From Melioribacteraceae bacterium 4301-Me (GTDB lineage Bacteria > Bacteroidota > Ignavibacteria > Ignavibacteriales > Melioribacteraceae), in NCBI GenBank assembly GCA_041538185.1, contig JBGORM010000008.1, positions 62,001-126,000 on the forward strand: 64,000 nucleotides of DNA, in the 5' to 3' direction. The notes under the pieces are model-generated. The model searched no databases, was not told the DNA's origin, and saw only the letters and a program-made list of their open reading frames with translations. Made by a program: the position numbers and the translations under genes. Of the stretch, positions 8,133 through 18,033 are shown piece after piece. Numbering within the stretch: position 1 is the first letter of the stretch; every line of letters starts with the position of its first letter.

Positions 8133-9944
8133 ATGAAAGCTATCACTGCAATAATTTTTTTAACAGCACTTTTATCGGTTTGTTTTGGCAAAAATTATAA
8201 GGGTGCAGAATATAGAACAAAACAATCTTTCCTCTATGGCCGATTTGAAGCAAGCATCAAGGCTCCAGGCAAAGAAGGGCTGTTAACCTCATTATTTACT
8301 TATTTTGATGGTACTCTTTCTGACCCATGGTCGTCTTCAAAATGGAATGAAATTGATATAGAAATTTTAGGGCGCTATAACAATGATGTGCAATTCAATA
8401 CAATAACTCCTGGACAAACGAACCACGTAAGGCATCAACTTGTAAACTTTAACCCTGCAGAAGATTTTCATACTTATGCTTTTGAATGGACGCCTGATTA
8501 TGTCGCCTGGTTTATTGATGGAGATGAGGTTTATCGTCAAACTGGAGAACATATAAAAACGCTTATTCACCCACAAAAATTTATGATGAATATATGGAAC
8601 CCAGCATATACAAACTGGGCGGGTGAATGGAACGAAGCCGTATTACCGGCTTATGGTTACTATGATTGGGCTGCATATTATGAATATAAACCTGGTGAAG
8701 GTGATTATGGGACAAACAATAATTTTAAATTTAGTTGGAGAGACGATTTTAATTTCTTTGATTCGACAAGATGGCAAAAAGCAACTCACACTTGGGATGG
8801 AAATAACTGTGACTTTATACCTGATAATGCCGTGTTTGTTAATGGCAAACTTGTTTTGTGTTTAACTAACAACAATGAGACAGGTTATAATGATAAAACA
8901 CCGCCATCAATTCTTTCAGCAAGAGCAGTTGGAAAAAAAATCTTTGCTTTTTTTTCTGAAGAACTGGATTCAGCTTCCGCTGTTAATTTTTCTAACTATA
9001 TAATTAATCTGCCGGGAAGTAAAATTCAAAACATCGATTTACTAAAAGATAAACGCACAGTTTTGTTTACTCTTGACGCTGATGTCACTACAGGAAGTGT
9101 TATTGTACGTGGAGGAGTTAAAGATTTGTTTGGTAATATAATTAATCCCTCATCGAAACCAATTTTTATACCTCAAACTTTTCAATACCCTATTAAAGTG
9201 ATTGCTGGATATGAATCAGCTTACAAAGATTTTTTAAAAGATCAAGAATGGAATTATCAGTCACAATACGGGTATATAGACGGGGGAAAAAGTCAATTTA
9301 ATTTGCCGATTGTTAATGCTTCATCGGATGAACAGCTTGTTTACCAAACTGAAAGATGGGGAATGGCAAAGTATGAATTTCAGTTAGAACCTGGCATTTA
9401 TCGAATTGCACTTAAGTTTGCTGAAAATTACTTTACAGAACCTGGCAAAAGAGTTTTTGATGTTTACGTTCAGGGTAACAAAGTAATTAATTCTTTGGAC
9501 TTGGTTAATGTTGCAGGTGTAAGAACAAAATATGATAAAGTATTTGATAATATTTATATAGGAGATAACGGAATTTTAGATATTCACTTTTCATCGGTGA
9601 TTGACAATCCTATAATAAATGGATTAGTAATTGAGCAAATATCAACTAAAGTAGAACATGGAGTAGTTACTCCAAAAAATTTTAAGCTTGAGCAAAATTA
9701 TCCTAACCCCTTTAATCCAACAACAGTAATTAGTTACCAATTACCTGTTAGCACTCATGTTACATTAAAAATTTACGATTTGCTTGGTAGAAAGATAGCG
9801 ACACTTGTTAATGAAGAGAAAAGTTCCGGTAGTTATTCAATTAAACTTTCGACATCAGATTATCATCTATCGAGCGGCATTTATTTTTACAGAATGACCG
9901 CAGGCAAATTTTCAGAGACAAAAAAGATGATTTTACTTCAGTAA
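8133..9944 (+). CDS. Circularly permuted GH16 lichenase (1,3-1,4-beta-glucanase) with malectin-like and sorting domains
   Basis: After a signal peptide (about 1-19) the mature protein begins in the middle of the usual lichenase fold (GAEYRT..., YGRFEA). It then has the catalytic signature WNEIDIEILG with nucleophile E73 and acid/base E77, without the extra Met of laminarinases. The strands that open ordinary Bacillus lichenases (DFNFFDSTRWQKATHTWDGN ... NGKLVLCLT, about 196-245) come at the C-terminal end. This is the domain order of the Fibrobacter succinogenes enzyme. Next come an SbsA/Big5-like Ig domain (about 257-345), a malectin-like carbohydrate-binding domain (about 353-505) and a QNYPNPFNP sorting module (about 520-603). 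It follows the GH9 gene by 7 bases. Expected role: extracellular cutting of mixed-linkage beta-glucan. Confidence 0.93.
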   Translation: MKAITAIIFLTALLSVCFGKNYKGAEYRTKQSFLYGRFEASIKAPGKEGLLTSLFTYFDGTLSDPWSSSKWNEIDIEILGRYNNDVQFNTITPGQTNHVRHQLVNFNPAEDFHTYAFEWTPDYVAWFIDGDEVYRQTGEHIKTLIHPQKFMMNIWNPAYTNWAGEWNEAVLPAYGYYDWAAYYEYKPGEGDYGTNNNFKFSWRDDFNFFDSTRWQKATHTWDGNNCDFIPDNAVFVNGKLVLCLTNNNETGYNDKTPPSILSARAVGKKIFAFFSEELDSASAVNFSNYIINLPGSKIQNIDLLKDKRTVLFTLDADVTTGSVIVRGGVKDLFGNIINPSSKPIFIPQTFQYPIKVIAGYESAYKDFLKDQEWNYQSQYGYIDGGKSQFNLPIVNASSDEQLVYQTERWGMAKYEFQLEPGIYRIALKFAENYFTEPGKRVFDVYVQGNKVINSLDLVNVAGVRTKYDKVFDNIYIGDNGILDIHFSSVIDNPIINGLVIEQISTKVEHGVVTPKNFKLEQNYPNPFNPTTVISYQLPVSTHVTLKIYDLLGRKIATLVNEEKSSGSYSIKLSTSDYHLSSGIYFYRMTAGKFSETKKMILLQ

Positions 9945-9970
9945 GAAAAAATTAACGTTAGGAGAACTAA

Positions 9971-11299
9971 ATGGATATCTCAAGTACTTCCGCAAATGCA
10001 ATAAGCACGACTATCAATGGCGAAAAAAATTATACGCCCGCTTTAACTATCTTAACTTCTCTTTTTTTTATGTGGGGATTTATAACATGTTTGAATGATA
10101 TCCTTATTCCACATCTAAAAGCAATATTTTCATTGAATTACACACAAGTGATGTTAATTCAATTTAGTTTTTTTACTGCTTATGCTGTTGTTTCTTTACC
10201 TGCTGGAATGTTAGTCGAAAAAATTGGATATAAAAATGGAATTGTTTTTGGTTTAATAACAGCTGGTGTGGGATGTTTATTGTTTTACCCTGCTGCAGAG
10301 TATCAGTCTTACGGAATATTTTTAGTAGCACTTTTTATATTAGCATCGGGGATAACAATTTTGCAGGTCGCTGCTAATCCTTATGTTGCAATTCTTGGTA
10401 AGCCTGAAACTGCATCAAGTCGACTTAATTTAACTCAAGCATTTAATTCGTTAGGTACAACAATTGCTCCATATTTTGGCTCACTATTAATACTTTCAGT
10501 CGCAGTTAAAACTGCTGAAGAGTTAAAATCGCTTAATATGGAAGAACTTAATGCTTATAAATTGGCACAAGCCAGCGCAGTGCAAGTTCCGTATTTAGGA
10601 TTAGCTGCATTATTACTTTTAATAGCTGCAGTTTTCGCATTTATAAAACTCCCTAAAATAGAGGGTGGTAATGTGGAAGGGGCTATAGATTTGAACAGCT
10701 CCTACGATCATTATCATCAGAGTGCTTGGAAGTATAGGCATTTAATACTTGGTGCAATAGGTATTTTTGTTTATGTAGGTGCTGAAGTTTCTATTGGCAG
10801 CTTCCTTGTTAACTACATTGGTCAGCCTTTTATTGCTGGACTTCCGGAATCTCAAGCCGGTAAACTGGTCTCCTTTTATTGGGGTGGTGCTATGGTTGGC
10901 AGATTTATCGGCTCGGCAGTCCAAAGAAAAATTAAACCTGGAAGCGTGCTTGGCTTTAATGCCTTTATGGCGGTTGTTCTTGTTATTGTTTCTATGGCTA
11001 CATTTGGCAAAATAGCTATGTGGTCAATTTTGGCTGTTGGTTTTTTTAATTCGATAATGTTCCCTACAATTTTTACGCTTGCAATTGATGGACTGGGTAA
11101 ACATACAGGCCAAGCATCTGGCATTTTGTGTATGTCGATAGTTGGCGGTGCTCTAATTCCCGTTCTGCAAGGTTACTTTGCTGATAATATAGGAATTCAT
11201 CACGCATTCTTTTTGCCTATAATTTGTTATTTATATATTGCTTATTATGGCTTTAAGGGTCATAAACATGAATATCAGCTTGCAGCTATTTCAAAATAA
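9971..11299 (+). CDS. Sugar MFS transporter, FHS (FucP/GluP) family
   Basis: A 442-residue inner-membrane protein with about 12 hydrophobic segments. The N-terminus has the FHS-family pattern ([20 protein letters not shown], then [21 protein letters not shown]), and the second half has [12 protein letters not shown] and [13 protein letters not shown], typical of FucP and the glucose/galactose permease GluP. These are proton or sodium symporters for monosaccharides. Ribosome site AGGAGAAC lies just before the ATG. Placed between lichenase and GH3 genes, it most likely imports glucose or short sugars released by the locus. Family confident; substrate inferred from context. Confidence 0.9.
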   Translation: MDISSTSANAISTTINGEKNYTPALTILTSLFFMWGFITCLNDILIPHLKAIFSLNYTQVMLIQFSFFTAYAVVSLPAGMLVEKIGYKNGIVFGLITAGVGCLLFYPAAEYQSYGIFLVALFILASGITILQVAANPYVAILGKPETASSRLNLTQAFNSLGTTIAPYFGSLLILSVAVKTAEELKSLNMEELNAYKLAQASAVQVPYLGLAALLLLIAAVFAFIKLPKIEGGNVEGAIDLNSSYDHYHQSAWKYRHLILGAIGIFVYVGAEVSIGSFLVNYIGQPFIAGLPESQAGKLVSFYWGGAMVGRFIGSAVQRKIKPGSVLGFNAFMAVVLVIVSMATFGKIAMWSILAVGFFNSIMFPTIFTLAIDGLGKHTGQASGILCMSIVGGALIPVLQGYFADNIGIHHAFFLPIICYLYIAYYGFKGHKHEYQLAAISK

Positions 11300-11322
11300 T
11301 TCCAAACTAAAGAGTAAATACT

Positions 11323-13182
11323 ATGGGTAAAAAATCTTTTGTTATTATAATATTTGTTTTTATAACGGCACTTTTTGCCGGTACAGGCTTTTACAATAAC
11401 AGCGGTTTAAGAGAAGACAAACAAAATGTGACTTATCAGACGGATATGAAAGTGATAGAACAAAAAGTAGCAAACTTGCTTTCTCAAATGACACTTGAAG
11501 AAAAAATTGGTCAGATGACACAAGTAGATTACAATGCAATTAAAGACAATCCTCAGGATATAGCAAAATATTTTATTGGTTCAGTTTTGTGGGGCGGCGA
11601 TTCTGAACCGCCTGATACTTACCCAAAAACTTGGCTGAAAATTTCAAATGATTTACAAAGCTACGCTTTTAAAACAAGATTAAAAATTCCATTGATATTA
11701 GGTATAGATGCCGTTCATGGGCATAATAACGTAAACGGTGCAACAATTTTTCCGCATAATATTGGTTTAGGCGCAACTCGAGATGCCGAGCTTGTAGAAA
11801 AAATAGGTAAAGCCACTGCAGCTGAAATTGCTGCTACAGGAATTAATTGGAGTTTCGCTCCATGTATTGCAGTTGCCAGGAATGAAAAATGGGGCAGAAC
11901 TTATGAAAGCTTTGGTGAAACACCTGATATAGTAAAAAATCTTGGCGCAGCTTTTATTAAAGGCTTGCAGGAAGAGATCTTTAAGGATAATACTTCAATT
12001 GTTGCATGTGCTAAACATTATCTGGGTGATGGTGGAACTTTTAATGGAGTTGACCAAGGCAATGTTGAATGTAGCAAAGAAGAATTGTTCTCTATTCATT
12101 TGCCTCCTTACCTCGAAGCAATTAAAAACGACGTTGGTACGATAATGATTTCCTATAGCAGCTGGAATGGTGTTAAGATGCACTCGAATAAATATTTAAT
12201 AACAGAAGTATTGAAGAAACAATTGGGGTTTAACGGCTTTGCAGTATCGGATTGGGCCGCAATTGACCAGCTGGGAGATGATTATAAAGATGATATTGAA
12301 AAATCAATAAACGCTGGCTTAGATATGATTATGATTCCTAATAAACCCAACGAGAAAAATAATTATGTTCAATTTGTTACTTATTTGAAAGAATTAGTGA
12401 ATGAGGGCAAGGTTTCACTTGATAGAATTAATGATGCTGTTAAAAGAATATTAACAGTCAAATATAAAATTGGTTTGTTTAACAGAACCTTTGCTGATAC
12501 CACGCTCTTAAAAAAAATCGGTTCAAAGGAACATCGTCAACTTGCTCGCCAAGCTGTTCGGCAATCTCTTGTTTTGTTAAAGAATGAAAAGAAAATTCTG
12601 CCTCTTGCTAAAAATCTAAAACGTTTGCATGTTAGCGGTAGTGCAGCTGATGATATTGGAATACAATGTGGCGGCTGGACGATTACATGGCAAGGCAAAC
12701 CAGGTAATGTTATAGAAGGTGGTACTACGATTTTGACTGCAATTAAAAAAGCCGTTTCCCCAAAAACTCAAATTACTTATTCTGTCGATGGAACAGGTGC
12801 CAAAGGTTCTGATGCTGCTATTGTTGTTGTTGGTGAAAAACCCTACGCTGAAATGATTGGCGATAGAAAAAGCTTGTATCTTTCCGAAGAAGATAAAAAT
12901 ACTATTAATAATCTTAAAGCATCAGGAGTTCCATTTGTTGTTCTGCTCCTTTCCGGAAGACCATTAATTATTAATGATGAATTAGAAAAAGCTGATGCTT
13001 TTATAGCAGCTTGGCTGCCTGGTACAGAAGGTGACGGAATTGCAGATGTTTTATTTGGTGACTTTAAACCTACTGGTAAACTGCCCTGCAGCTGGCCTAA
13101 ATCCATGGATCAAATTCCAATTAATTATAATGATAAAAATTATGAACCATTGTTTCCTTACAGCTTTGGATTAAGTTATTGA
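11323..13182 (+). CDS. GH3 exo-beta-glucanase / beta-glucosidase, barley ExoI type
   Basis: A 619-residue two-domain GH3 enzyme with an N-terminal signal (about 1-20), likely periplasmic. Domain A contains [20 protein letters not shown] and the nucleophile D310 in [11 protein letters not shown]. Domain B contains [14 protein letters not shown], which aligns by eye with the barley exoglucanase ExoI acid/base motif (VGEHPYTE), giving E505 as acid/base. It ends at PYSFGLSY with no fibronectin-like or sorting domain, as in other short GH3 exo-hydrolases. Such enzymes remove glucose from the non-reducing end of 1,3- and 1,4-linked gluco-oligosaccharides. It follows the permease by 23 bases and precedes an esterase by 29, consistent with an operon. 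Confidence 0.93.
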   Translation: MGKKSFVIIIFVFITALFAGTGFYNNSGLREDKQNVTYQTDMKVIEQKVANLLSQMTLEEKIGQMTQVDYNAIKDNPQDIAKYFIGSVLWGGDSEPPDTYPKTWLKISNDLQSYAFKTRLKIPLILGIDAVHGHNNVNGATIFPHNIGLGATRDAELVEKIGKATAAEIAATGINWSFAPCIAVARNEKWGRTYESFGETPDIVKNLGAAFIKGLQEEIFKDNTSIVACAKHYLGDGGTFNGVDQGNVECSKEELFSIHLPPYLEAIKNDVGTIMISYSSWNGVKMHSNKYLITEVLKKQLGFNGFAVSDWAAIDQLGDDYKDDIEKSINAGLDMIMIPNKPNEKNNYVQFVTYLKELVNEGKVSLDRINDAVKRILTVKYKIGLFNRTFADTTLLKKIGSKEHRQLARQAVRQSLVLLKNEKKILPLAKNLKRLHVSGSAADDIGIQCGGWTITWQGKPGNVIEGGTTILTAIKKAVSPKTQITYSVDGTGAKGSDAAIVVVGEKPYAEMIGDRKSLYLSEEDKNTINNLKASGVPFVVLLLSGRPLIINDELEKADAFIAAWLPGTEGDGIADVLFGDFKPTGKLPCSWPKSMDQIPINYNDKNYEPLFPYSFGLSY

Positions 13183-13211
13183 GTTTTTCTATAGAAGAAT
13201 GAGGCCTTATT

Positions 13212-13958
13212 ATGAAGAATTTTTTTATATCGGCATTAATTTCTTTATTAGGTTTATTACTTATTCGGTGTTCAACAATGGATAAAGCAATAAATATTAA
13301 AGGAACCCAAACGGCGGCACATTTTCGGGCAACAATCACAAAAAATGTTGAAGCGAATTATTTAATTTATCTTCCTGAAGGATATAACGACTCTAATAAA
13401 AAGTGGCCTCTTCTTTTATTTTTGCATGGTGCAGGCGAAAGAGGTACGGATATAAATTTAGTTAAAAAACATGGGCCGCCAAAATTAATTGACGAAGGAA
13501 AACAATTTCCCTTCATAGTCGTTTCTCCTCAATGCCCTCTTAACCAAAGATGGTCAACGGACGTCCTTATAAGTCTATTAGATGAAATAGAAAAAAATTA
13601 TAATGTGGACTTAAGCAGAGTATATTTAACTGGTTTAAGTATGGGCGGATATGGTGCATGGCAGTTAGCTATTGCGTATCCAGATAGATTTGCTGCAGTA
13701 ATTCCAATATGCGGGTGGGGTGATACTTTTGAAGTTTGCAAGCTTAAAAATGTGCCTCTCTGGGTTTTCCATGGTGCTAAAGATAATGTTGTCCCTATTG
13801 AAGCTGAACAAAGAATGGTTGATGCATTAAAACAATGCGGTGGCAACGTTCAGTTTACTATTTATCCCGAAGCAGGACATGATGCATGGACAGAAACTTA
13901 CAACAATCCAAATTTGTACGTGTGGATGCTGCAACAAATTAATACTAGAAGGAAGTAA
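13212..13958 (+). CDS. Lipoprotein alpha/beta-hydrolase (PHB depolymerase/feruloyl-esterase-like)
   Basis: The N-terminus is a lipoprotein signal (LLGLLLIRC, lipid-modified C20). The fold is an alpha/beta-hydrolase: oxyanion region LFLHGAGERG, nucleophile elbow GLSMGGYG with S143, acid D191 in HGAKDNVVP, and H223 in EAGHDAW. Small secreted esterases of this pattern in polysaccharide loci often remove acyl or feruloyl groups from plant glucans or xylans. Here the substrate cannot be read from the sequence. As the last gene of the GH9-GH16-permease-GH3 run it may deacylate the polymer or act on oligosaccharides at the membrane. Catalytic family confident, substrate speculative. Confidence 0.85.
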   Translation: MKNFFISALISLLGLLLIRCSTMDKAINIKGTQTAAHFRATITKNVEANYLIYLPEGYNDSNKKWPLLLFLHGAGERGTDINLVKKHGPPKLIDEGKQFPFIVVSPQCPLNQRWSTDVLISLLDEIEKNYNVDLSRVYLTGLSMGGYGAWQLAIAYPDRFAAVIPICGWGDTFEVCKLKNVPLWVFHGAKDNVVPIEAEQRMVDALKQCGGNVQFTIYPEAGHDAWTETYNNPNLYVWMLQQINTRRK

Positions 13959-13995
13959 TTAAATAAATTACTATTACAAAACTTTATTTCGACGC

Positions 13996-14063
13996 TGTGG
14001 AACTTTGTGTTGTATTGATGGAACTTAGTGAAGCAAAAATTTACGACTTAAGTGAGTTCCACA
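13996..14063. promoter_or_regulatory. Repeated TGGAACTT motif upstream of the GH5 gene, possible operator
   Basis: TGGAACTTTGTG at 13998-14009 and TGGAACTTAGTG at 14019-14030 are direct repeats 21 bases apart, two helical turns. An inverted copy, AGTTCCACA (14055-14063), matches TGTGGAACT (13996-14004) over nine bases. The block fills most of the 161-base gap before the GH5-GH3 run. A regulator-binding site is an inference from spacing and symmetry only. Confidence 0.4.
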
Positions 14064-14119
14064 AGGCTCTTTATGACTATTTCCAGTAAATTTTTTAGAT
14101 AACTATAAATTGGAAATCT

Positions 14120-15352
14120 ATGGAGCATACTTATAAAGCTATTTCATTTTTGTTTTTACTTTTCCTTACCCCCATCAGCGCACAACAGAATCAATTTGTA
14201 AAAGTAGAAGGCAAAAAATTTATCAAACCGAATGGTGAGACTTTGCTGCTTAAAGGAATTAATCTGGGTAACTGGCTTAATCCAGAAGGATACATGTTCC
14301 ACTTTAAAAATGCTAATTCTGCTCGTTTAATTAATGACGTTTTTACGGAACTGCTTGGACCAGAAGAAACAAAAAGTTTTTGGAGAAGTTTTCGTGAAAA
14401 TTATATCACTCAAGAAGATATAAAATTTATTAAGAAAATAGGTCTAAATTCAATAAGAGTACCTTTCAATTTTAGATTGTTTTGTACTGAAGAATATCCT
14501 GCCATTTATAATGATGAAGGATTTCAGTATTTGGATAGTTTAATATCGTGGTGCAGCAAAGTTGGTTTGCTTGTAATTTTGGATATGCATGCTGCACCTG
14601 GCGGACAGACTGGAGATAATATAGATGACAGCTGGGGCTATCCATTTTTATACGACAGTGAGGCAATGCAAAATTTGACCGCAGAATTATGGCAGAAAAT
14701 TGCTTCTCGTTACAAAAATGAAACAACAGTATTAGGCTATGATCTTCTTAATGAACCTATACCACATTTTTTCGATCAAAATTATTTTAATCCCAAACTT
14801 GAACCGCTTTATAAAAAAATAGTTAGTGCAATACGGCAAGTCGACACAAACCATATTATATTTTTGGGCGGTGCCCAATGGGATACTAATTTCAAAGTTT
14901 TTAACGAACCATTTGATAAAAAATTGGCTTACACATTTCATAAATATTGGATGCCTATTCAACAAAAAGAAATTCAAGAATACATTAATTTTAGAGATAA
15001 ATACAACGTTCCTATTTGGCTTGGAGAATCGGGAGAAAATAAAGATGAATGGATTAGTTCTTTTAGAGAGTTATTAGAAAAAAATAGTATCGGTTGGTGC
15101 TTTTGGCCTTATAAAAAAATGGATTCGCAAAGTTCAATAGTTTCCTTTTCAAGAACAAAAGAATGGGATGAAATAATAAAGTACGCAAACTCTCTTCGAA
15201 ATAATTTTGAAGCTGTAAGAAAAAACCGCCCCTCAAATCAAATTATAAAAAAGGCTTTTAATGATCTGCTTGAGAATATAAAACTAAAAAATTGCAAAAT
15301 TAATAACAGCTATATAAATGCTCTTGGATGTAAATTTAAAAACCATCCCTAA
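14120..15352 (+). CDS. GH5 beta-glucanase (cellulase family)
   Basis: Signal peptide to about residue 21 (TPISAQ). The barrel opens with LLKGINLGNWLNPEGYM, then NSIRVPFNF, LVILDMHAAPGGQ, acid/base E212 in YDLLNEPI, FHKYW, and nucleophile E303 in WLGESGEN, ending with the GWCFWPYK strand. The WLNPEG and HAAPGGQ motifs resemble GH5 exo-1,3-glucanase/beta-glucosidase-like members as well as endoglucanases, so cleavage mode is uncertain. There is no sorting tag or carbohydrate-binding module; length 410. It leads a second run of glycosidase genes and is 19 bases from the PA14-GH3 gene. Probably periplasmic or outer-membrane associated processing of gluco-oligosaccharides. Confidence 0.9.
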   Translation: MEHTYKAISFLFLLFLTPISAQQNQFVKVEGKKFIKPNGETLLLKGINLGNWLNPEGYMFHFKNANSARLINDVFTELLGPEETKSFWRSFRENYITQEDIKFIKKIGLNSIRVPFNFRLFCTEEYPAIYNDEGFQYLDSLISWCSKVGLLVILDMHAAPGGQTGDNIDDSWGYPFLYDSEAMQNLTAELWQKIASRYKNETTVLGYDLLNEPIPHFFDQNYFNPKLEPLYKKIVSAIRQVDTNHIIFLGGAQWDTNFKVFNEPFDKKLAYTFHKYWMPIQQKEIQEYINFRDKYNVPIWLGESGENKDEWISSFRELLEKNSIGWCFWPYKKMDSQSSIVSFSRTKEWDEIIKYANSLRNNFEAVRKNRPSNQIIKKAFNDLLENIKLKNCKINNSYINALGCKFKNHP

Positions 15353-15371
15353 GTAGAAAGTAGAGGCAGTT

Positions 15372-17864
15372 ATGAGAAAGAAGGATTTTCTTTTTTTATT
15401 CGCAGCATTTCTTTTAACCACGGAAATGTTAGTTGCTCAAAATCTTCCATATAAAGATAAAACAATGTCTGTAGACAAAAGGGTGGAAGATCTGTTAGGC
15501 AGAATGACTCTCGAAGAAAAAATAGACCTTCTTGGCGGTACAGGTTTTGCTACCAAGCCTAATGACCGTTTGGGAATTCCAGAATTAAAAATGTCAGACG
15601 GACCAGTAGGAGTTCGATGGGGAAATTCAACTGCGTTTCCTGTATCGATTGCAATGGCTGCAACATGGAACCAGGAAATTGTAAAAGAAGTAGCAAAAGG
15701 AATAGCCCACGAATTAATTGGTAAAGGCAGAAATGTTATACTGGGACCTTGTGTAAACATTGCAAGAATCCCTCAAGGCGGTAGAAATTTTGAGAGCTTT
15801 GGTGAAGACCCATATTTAACTTCCAGAATAACAGTAGCTTATATTAAAGGGATACAAGAAAATGGTGCCGCTGCAACTGTTAAACACTTTGCAGCAAATA
15901 ACCAGGAATATGAAAGGTTGTACATTGATACTTGGGTAAGTAAACGTGCTTTAAACGAAATTTATTTTCCTGCTTTCAAAGCTGCTGTTACTGAAGCTGA
16001 TGTACTGTGTGTAATGTGTGCTTACAATAAAGTTAATGGGAGATTTGCTGCCGAAAATGATTATTTATTGGATGAAAAATTGAAAAAGGAATGGGGATTT
16101 AAAGGCTTGGTTATGTCAGACTGGGGAGCTGTGCACTCCTCTTTACCAACTGCAAATGGAGCACTCGACCTTGAAATGCCAACTGGGAAGTATATGAATA
16201 AATCTACTTTGTTAGATGCTGTTAAAAATGGTGAACTTCCTGAAAGTAAAATTAATGAAAAGGTTAGAAGAATATTGACTGTAATTTTTAAACTGGGATT
16301 GTTTGATAAAGAAATTAAGCCAGATGAATCAATGATTAATAGCAAAGAAAATAGGGAAATAGCTTACAAAACTTCATTGGAAAGTATCGTACTCTTAAAA
16401 AATACCGACGGAATTCTTCCTCTAAAACAGCATAATATAAAAACACTTGCTGTTATTGGTCCTAACGCAAATAAAGCAAGAACTGGAGGTGGAGGTAGTG
16501 CTCTCGTCTCCCCTATTAATCCCGTGAGCCCTTTAGAAGGATTAAAAAACAAAATTAACAAGAAAATTAAAATTGAATTTGCACAGGGAGTAGTAATGGA
16601 GGGCGACGAAGAGGGAATTAGCAGCAAATATTTTTTTACTGATAGTTCAATGCGAAAAAATGGTTTGAATGCAGAATACTATAATAACATGAATTTATCA
16701 GGAGTGCCTAAACTTGAAAGAGTCGATGATGAAATAAATTTTAAATGGCATGGGGGGAGTCCAGATTCACTAATTGAAAAAGATAATTTCTCTGTTAGAT
16801 GGACTGGCTTTTTAAAGGCGCCAAAATCTGGTAAATATACTATAACTGTGACAAGTGATGATGGTTCAAGAGTATTTTTTAATAATGAGCTTATGATAAA
16901 TGATTGGAACGACCACGCATTTGAGAGCAGAAGCTTTGAAGTAACCTTAGAAGAAGAAAAATTATATCCAATAAAAGTGGAGTTTTATGAAAACGGCGGC
17001 GATGCAGGAATAATTTTAGGATGGCGTTTGCCAGGAGAAAATTTATTGCAGCAAGCAGTTCAAATTGCTAAAAATGCTGACTGTGCCCTGCTTTTTGTAG
17101 GGGATTCTTATAATATAGAAACCGAAGGAAAAGATAGGGATAATATTGAGTTACCGTATAATCAAGATTTGCTTATTCAAAAAGTTGCTGAGGTAAATAA
17201 AAATGTAATTGTCGTGTTGGAAACCGGTTCACCTGTTGTAATGGATAAATGGATTGATAAAGTTAAAGCTGTTGTTGAAGCGTGGTTCCCCGGTACAGAA
17301 GGTGGCAATGCAATAGCTGATGTATTATTAGGAAATTATAATCCTTCTGGAAAATTACCAATCACATTCCCTAAAAAATGGGAAGATTGCTCAGCTTTTA
17401 ATTCATATAAAAAATATGAGGCAAGAACTTACTATGCCGATGATATTTACGTCGGCTATCGCCACTTTGATAAATATAATATCGAACCTTTATTTCCATT
17501 TGGCTTTGGTTTATCTTACACTACTTTTTCTTATAGTAACATTAAGTTGAACAAGAATGAAAACAATATTACTGTAACTTTTGAACTAAAAAATACGGGC
17601 AATTTACAGGGCGAGGAAATAGCCCAACTTTATATCTCACCAATTAACCCTAAATTAGATAGACCAGTAAAAGAGTTAAAAGCATTTAAGAAAATTTCTC
17701 TACAGCCTGGTGAATCAAAAGTTGTTGAGATGACAATCGATAAAAATTCATTTGCTTATTTTGATGAGAAATCTGACTCATGGAAAATAGACCCAGGCAA
17801 ATACAAAATTTTAATTGGTTCTTCTTCAAGAAATTTGCCATTGGAAGTTGATGTAGATCTGTGA
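15372..17864 (+). CDS. GH3 beta-glucosidase with inserted PA14 domain
   Basis: Signal peptide about 1-22. Domain A: MSDGPVGVRW, FESFGEDPYL, VKHFAANNQE, nucleophile D250 in GLVMSDWGAVH. The (alpha/beta)6 domain is interrupted at about residues 430-552 by a PA14 module (GLNAEYYNN, WTGFLKAPKSGKYTI, SDDGSRVFFN), a binding domain known to shape substrate specificity in GH3 enzymes such as yeast KmBglI. It resumes with the acid/base loop NIETEGKDRD (E585 probable). A C-terminal fibronectin III-like domain follows FGFGLSYTTFSYS. Length 830 is normal for PA14-GH3. Expected to release glucose from cellobiose, laminaribiose or mixed-linkage oligomers in the periplasm. Confidence 0.93.
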   Translation: MRKKDFLFLFAAFLLTTEMLVAQNLPYKDKTMSVDKRVEDLLGRMTLEEKIDLLGGTGFATKPNDRLGIPELKMSDGPVGVRWGNSTAFPVSIAMAATWNQEIVKEVAKGIAHELIGKGRNVILGPCVNIARIPQGGRNFESFGEDPYLTSRITVAYIKGIQENGAAATVKHFAANNQEYERLYIDTWVSKRALNEIYFPAFKAAVTEADVLCVMCAYNKVNGRFAAENDYLLDEKLKKEWGFKGLVMSDWGAVHSSLPTANGALDLEMPTGKYMNKSTLLDAVKNGELPESKINEKVRRILTVIFKLGLFDKEIKPDESMINSKENREIAYKTSLESIVLLKNTDGILPLKQHNIKTLAVIGPNANKARTGGGGSALVSPINPVSPLEGLKNKINKKIKIEFAQGVVMEGDEEGISSKYFFTDSSMRKNGLNAEYYNNMNLSGVPKLERVDDEINFKWHGGSPDSLIEKDNFSVRWTGFLKAPKSGKYTITVTSDDGSRVFFNNELMINDWNDHAFESRSFEVTLEEEKLYPIKVEFYENGGDAGIILGWRLPGENLLQQAVQIAKNADCALLFVGDSYNIETEGKDRDNIELPYNQDLLIQKVAEVNKNVIVVLETGSPVVMDKWIDKVKAVVEAWFPGTEGGNAIADVLLGNYNPSGKLPITFPKKWEDCSAFNSYKKYEARTYYADDIYVGYRHFDKYNIEPLFPFGFGLSYTTFSYSNIKLNKNENNITVTFELKNTGNLQGEEIAQLYISPINPKLDRPVKELKAFKKISLQPGESKVVEMTIDKNSFAYFDEKSDSWKIDPGKYKILIGSSSRNLPLEVDVDL

Positions 17865-17916
17865 GAAATTTAGGTTATTAAAGACGTATGATTATTGTGC
17901 TGATTGCTGATGAAAA

Positions 17917-17990
17917 GGCGGGATGACCCCGCCCCTACATTGATGAAAACTGACGATTCAACAATTGTAGGGTCGAGATCTCCTCAACCT
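17917..17990. repeat. Two GC-rich palindromic intergenic units
   Basis: GGCGGG (17917-17922) pairs with CCCGCC (17928-17933), and about 50 bases on an imperfect palindrome TAGGGTCGAG-ATCT-CCTCAACCTA follows. Both units carry a CCCCTACA or TGTAGGG edge, so they look like two diverged, oppositely oriented copies of one REP-like element between the two GH3 genes. Their base content is clearly richer in G+C than the surroundings. Confidence 0.5.
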
Positions 17991-18033
17991 AATCTTGGTG
18001 AATTTGTTACTGACAATCATATTTAGAATAATC

